Shown: positions 62,965 through 64,000 of the stretch, piece after piece | Numbering within the stretch: position 1 is the stretch's first letter | Layout: each line of letters starts with the position of its first letter | Origin: Bacillota bacterium | GTDB taxonomy: Bacteria; Bacillota; Clostridia; Lachnospirales; Lachnospiraceae | DNA length: 64,000 nucleotides | Direction of reading: 5' to 3' | NCBI GenBank assembly: GCA_023443225.1 | Contig: JAEZVF010000060.1 | Span: forward strand, 124,001-188,000 | Made by a program: the position numbers and the translations under genes | Notes under the pieces: model-generated | Seen by the model: only the letters and a program-made list of their open reading frames with translations | Databases searched by the model: none | What the model was told of the DNA's origin: nothing

Positions 62965-63110
62965 CTTGCCAAATCGTGAGGGAGTAGTTCGCATGCGGTT
63001 GCATGTGGCTAAGTCAACATCATGACGATTATTCGTCTGGCTTATCCGAAAAGGACAAGACTCATGTATTGCTTATTCAATTATGAATAAGCTTTACATG
63101 AGTTTTTTTA
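62965..63110 (+). ncRNA. yybP-ykoY manganese riboswitch with terminator
   Basis: The aptamer core is visible: GAGGGAGTAG near 62978, GTCAACATCATGAC near 63014, CTGGCTTATCC and AGGACAAGACTCATG near 63052. An expression platform follows, with ACTCATGTA (63060-63068) pairing to TACATGAGT (63095-63103) around an inner GCTTATTC/GAATAAGC stem and a run of seven T. The ACTCATG strand is shared with the aptamer end, so Mn2+ binding would prevent the terminator and turn on the P-type ATPase. Confidence 0.9.
63060..63110 (+). terminator. Riboswitch-controlled terminator
   Basis: An extended stem-loop with a nine-base-pair outer stem, an eight-base-pair inner stem and TTTTTTT, immediately after the Mn aptamer. 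Confidence 0.88.
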
Positions 63111-63199
63111 TAAGCTAAAATGGTTTACAGTAATTGCTAGATTGTGATATTTATAGAAAGTATCTGATTCTTTACTAAAATCAAAGGAGGAGAATTTGA

Positions 63200-64000
63200 A
63201 TGAAGTTTTATCTTGAACAGTCTGAAGAAGTGCTAAAATCCATTGATAGTAAACCGACAGGATTAACCACTACCGAAGCAACAGCAAGGCTTGAGAAAAA
63301 TGGCAAAAACAAATTGGATGAAGGAGAGAAGGATGGTTTATTAAAAAGATTTCTTTCACAGCTTAAAGATCCAATGATTATTATTCTTTTAGCGGCAGCA
63401 CTTGTTTCCGGTGTGACCTCTGTTTACGCAGGAGAATCTTTAGCAGATGTATTTATCATTTTGATTGTTGTAGTTATAAATGCTGTACTTGGTGTTTATC
63501 AGGAGAGTAAAGCTGAGAAAGCAATTGAAGCATTACAAGAAATGGCAGCGGCTACCAGTAAAGTGCTCCGTGATGGAATCATTACAGAAGTACGTAGTGA
63601 AGATTTAGTAATTGGTGATGTTGTTTTATTAGAAGCTGGTGATGCTGTCCCTGCGGATTGTCGTATCTTAGAAAGTGCTAGTCTAAAGATAGAAGAAGCT
63701 GCACTTACTGGCGAGTCTGTACCAGTTAATAAATTTATCAACCTGATTAATTTAAAAGATGGTGAAAAAGAAGTACCTTTAGGGGATCGTAAGAACATGG
63801 CATATATGGGTAGTACGGTAGTATATGGACGTGGTCGAGCTGTAGTAGTTGCTACCGGTATGGACACAGAGATGGGAAAAATTGCACATGCCATCACTCA
63901 GACACAGGACAATGCGACACCATTACAGATGAAGCTAAATCAGCTTAGTAAATTACTCAGTATTCTAGTAATTGGTATTTGTGTATTCATTTTTGCTTTT
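63200..64000 (+). CDS. P-type cation-translocating ATPase (P2 type), 3' end outside the window
   Basis: The open frame from ATG 63200 (AAAGGAGGAG upstream) runs without a stop to the window edge, giving 267 residues. It starts with the cation-ATPase N-terminal domain (KPTGLTTTEATARLEKNGKNKL), then TM helices near 57-72 and 80-100, the actuator domain with TGES at 170-173 and GDAVPADCRI, and MAYMGSTVV. The phosphorylation site lies beyond the edge. The N-terminal layout is that of Ca2+/Mn2+ P2A pumps, and the Mn riboswitch indicates manganese export. Confidence 0.9.
   Translation, partial: MKFYLEQSEEVLKSIDSKPTGLTTTEATARLEKNGKNKLDEGEKDGLLKRFLSQLKDPMIIILLAAALVSGVTSVYAGESLADVFIILIVVVINAVLGVYQESKAEKAIEALQEMAAATSKVLRDGIITEVRSEDLVIGDVVLLEAGDAVPADCRILESASLKIEEAALTGESVPVNKFINLINLKDGEKEVPLGDRKNMAYMGSTVVYGRGRAVVVATGMDTEMGKIAHAITQTQDNATPLQMKLNQLSKLLSILVIGICVFIFAF

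Noticed and set aside
1..64000. tRNA, rRNA, insertion sequences or prophage
   Set aside because: No cloverleaf, rRNA segment, transposase or phage gene was recognised by eye; a dedicated search would be needed to exclude short remnants.

Overview
The window is AT-rich, uses purine-rich Shine-Dalgarno sites (GGAGG, AAAGGA) and carries a T-box, a yybP-ykoY riboswitch and Gram-positive lipoproteins. This points to a low-GC anaerobic Firmicute of the class Clostridia. The gene content (exosortase G locus, selenium-dependent molybdenum hydroxylase locus, several Gfo/Idh/MocA-isomerase pairs) fits Lachnospiraceae, close to the Clostridium/Lachnoclostridium phytofermentans group. That placement is inference. 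No rRNA, tRNA, transposase, phage gene or CRISPR array was found.

Layout. 0-4 kb: end of an ECF transporter operon (EcfT) followed by a PepV-like dipeptidase and two tandem SAM hydrolase (DUF62) paralogues. 4-13 kb: one operon for the Gram-positive exosortase system. It encodes a 6-PTPS-like domain fused to a GT-C-like membrane enzyme, a secreted protein with a C-terminal sorting tail, exosortase XrtG, a processive GT2 enzyme, a membrane protein with a degenerate GGDEF domain, a stand-alone PTPS-like protein and a GT2-GtrA fusion. 13.4-18.5 kb: an AraC regulator divergent from two oxidoreductase/TIM-barrel-isomerase pairs. 18.5-24 kb: a small ACT-like protein, a putative glycosidase-like protein and a Trp T-box controlling a TrpXYZ-type ABC transporter. 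24-29.4 kb: repeat-rich leader, an EcsC-family protein, a candidate minus-strand structured RNA (possibly 6S), an ABC-F ATPase behind a leader-peptide/terminator attenuator, and UV endonuclease UvsE.

29.5-62.8 kb is one large selenium/molybdenum block. On the minus strand it has ygeX-ygeY-ygeW-arcC (diaminopropionate lyase, M20 hydrolase, YgeW transcarbamylase, carbamate kinase). On the plus strand it has ssnA, ygfK, hydantoinase, RidA, a TetR regulator, a D-aminoacylase-like amidohydrolase, a domain-swapped XdhC, a MocA-like nucleotidyltransferase, a MoeA-like protein, modABC, moaC, moaA, a MOSC protein and mogA. These are followed by selD (minus), a LysR regulator, yqeC, yqeB, yedF, the fused 2Fe-2S/molybdopterin hydroxylase, a DUF3343 protein and, further on, a cysteine desulfurase. 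Together they can be read as one programme. Molybdate is imported and built into Moco (moaD and moaE are not in the window), selenium is mobilised (cysteine desulfurase, YedF, DUF3343, SelD) and loaded onto a purine-type hydroxylase (XdhC-like, YqeB, YqeC, MocA). The opened ring is then hydrolysed by amidohydrolases and ended through DAL/RidA, YgeW and carbamate kinase to give ammonia, pyruvate and ATP. This matches the anaerobic purine/urate utilisation locus known from enterics and gut Firmicutes; the exact substrate here is inferred.

The window ends with a manganese riboswitch in front of a P-type ATPase cut by the right edge. The least explained parts are the XrtG operon, the long palindromes (13.2, 24.2, 31.9 kb), a 47-bp RBS-carrying element found twice, the candidate RNA at 25.9-26.1 kb, and the permuted XdhC and Cys-tailed MoeA-like proteins.
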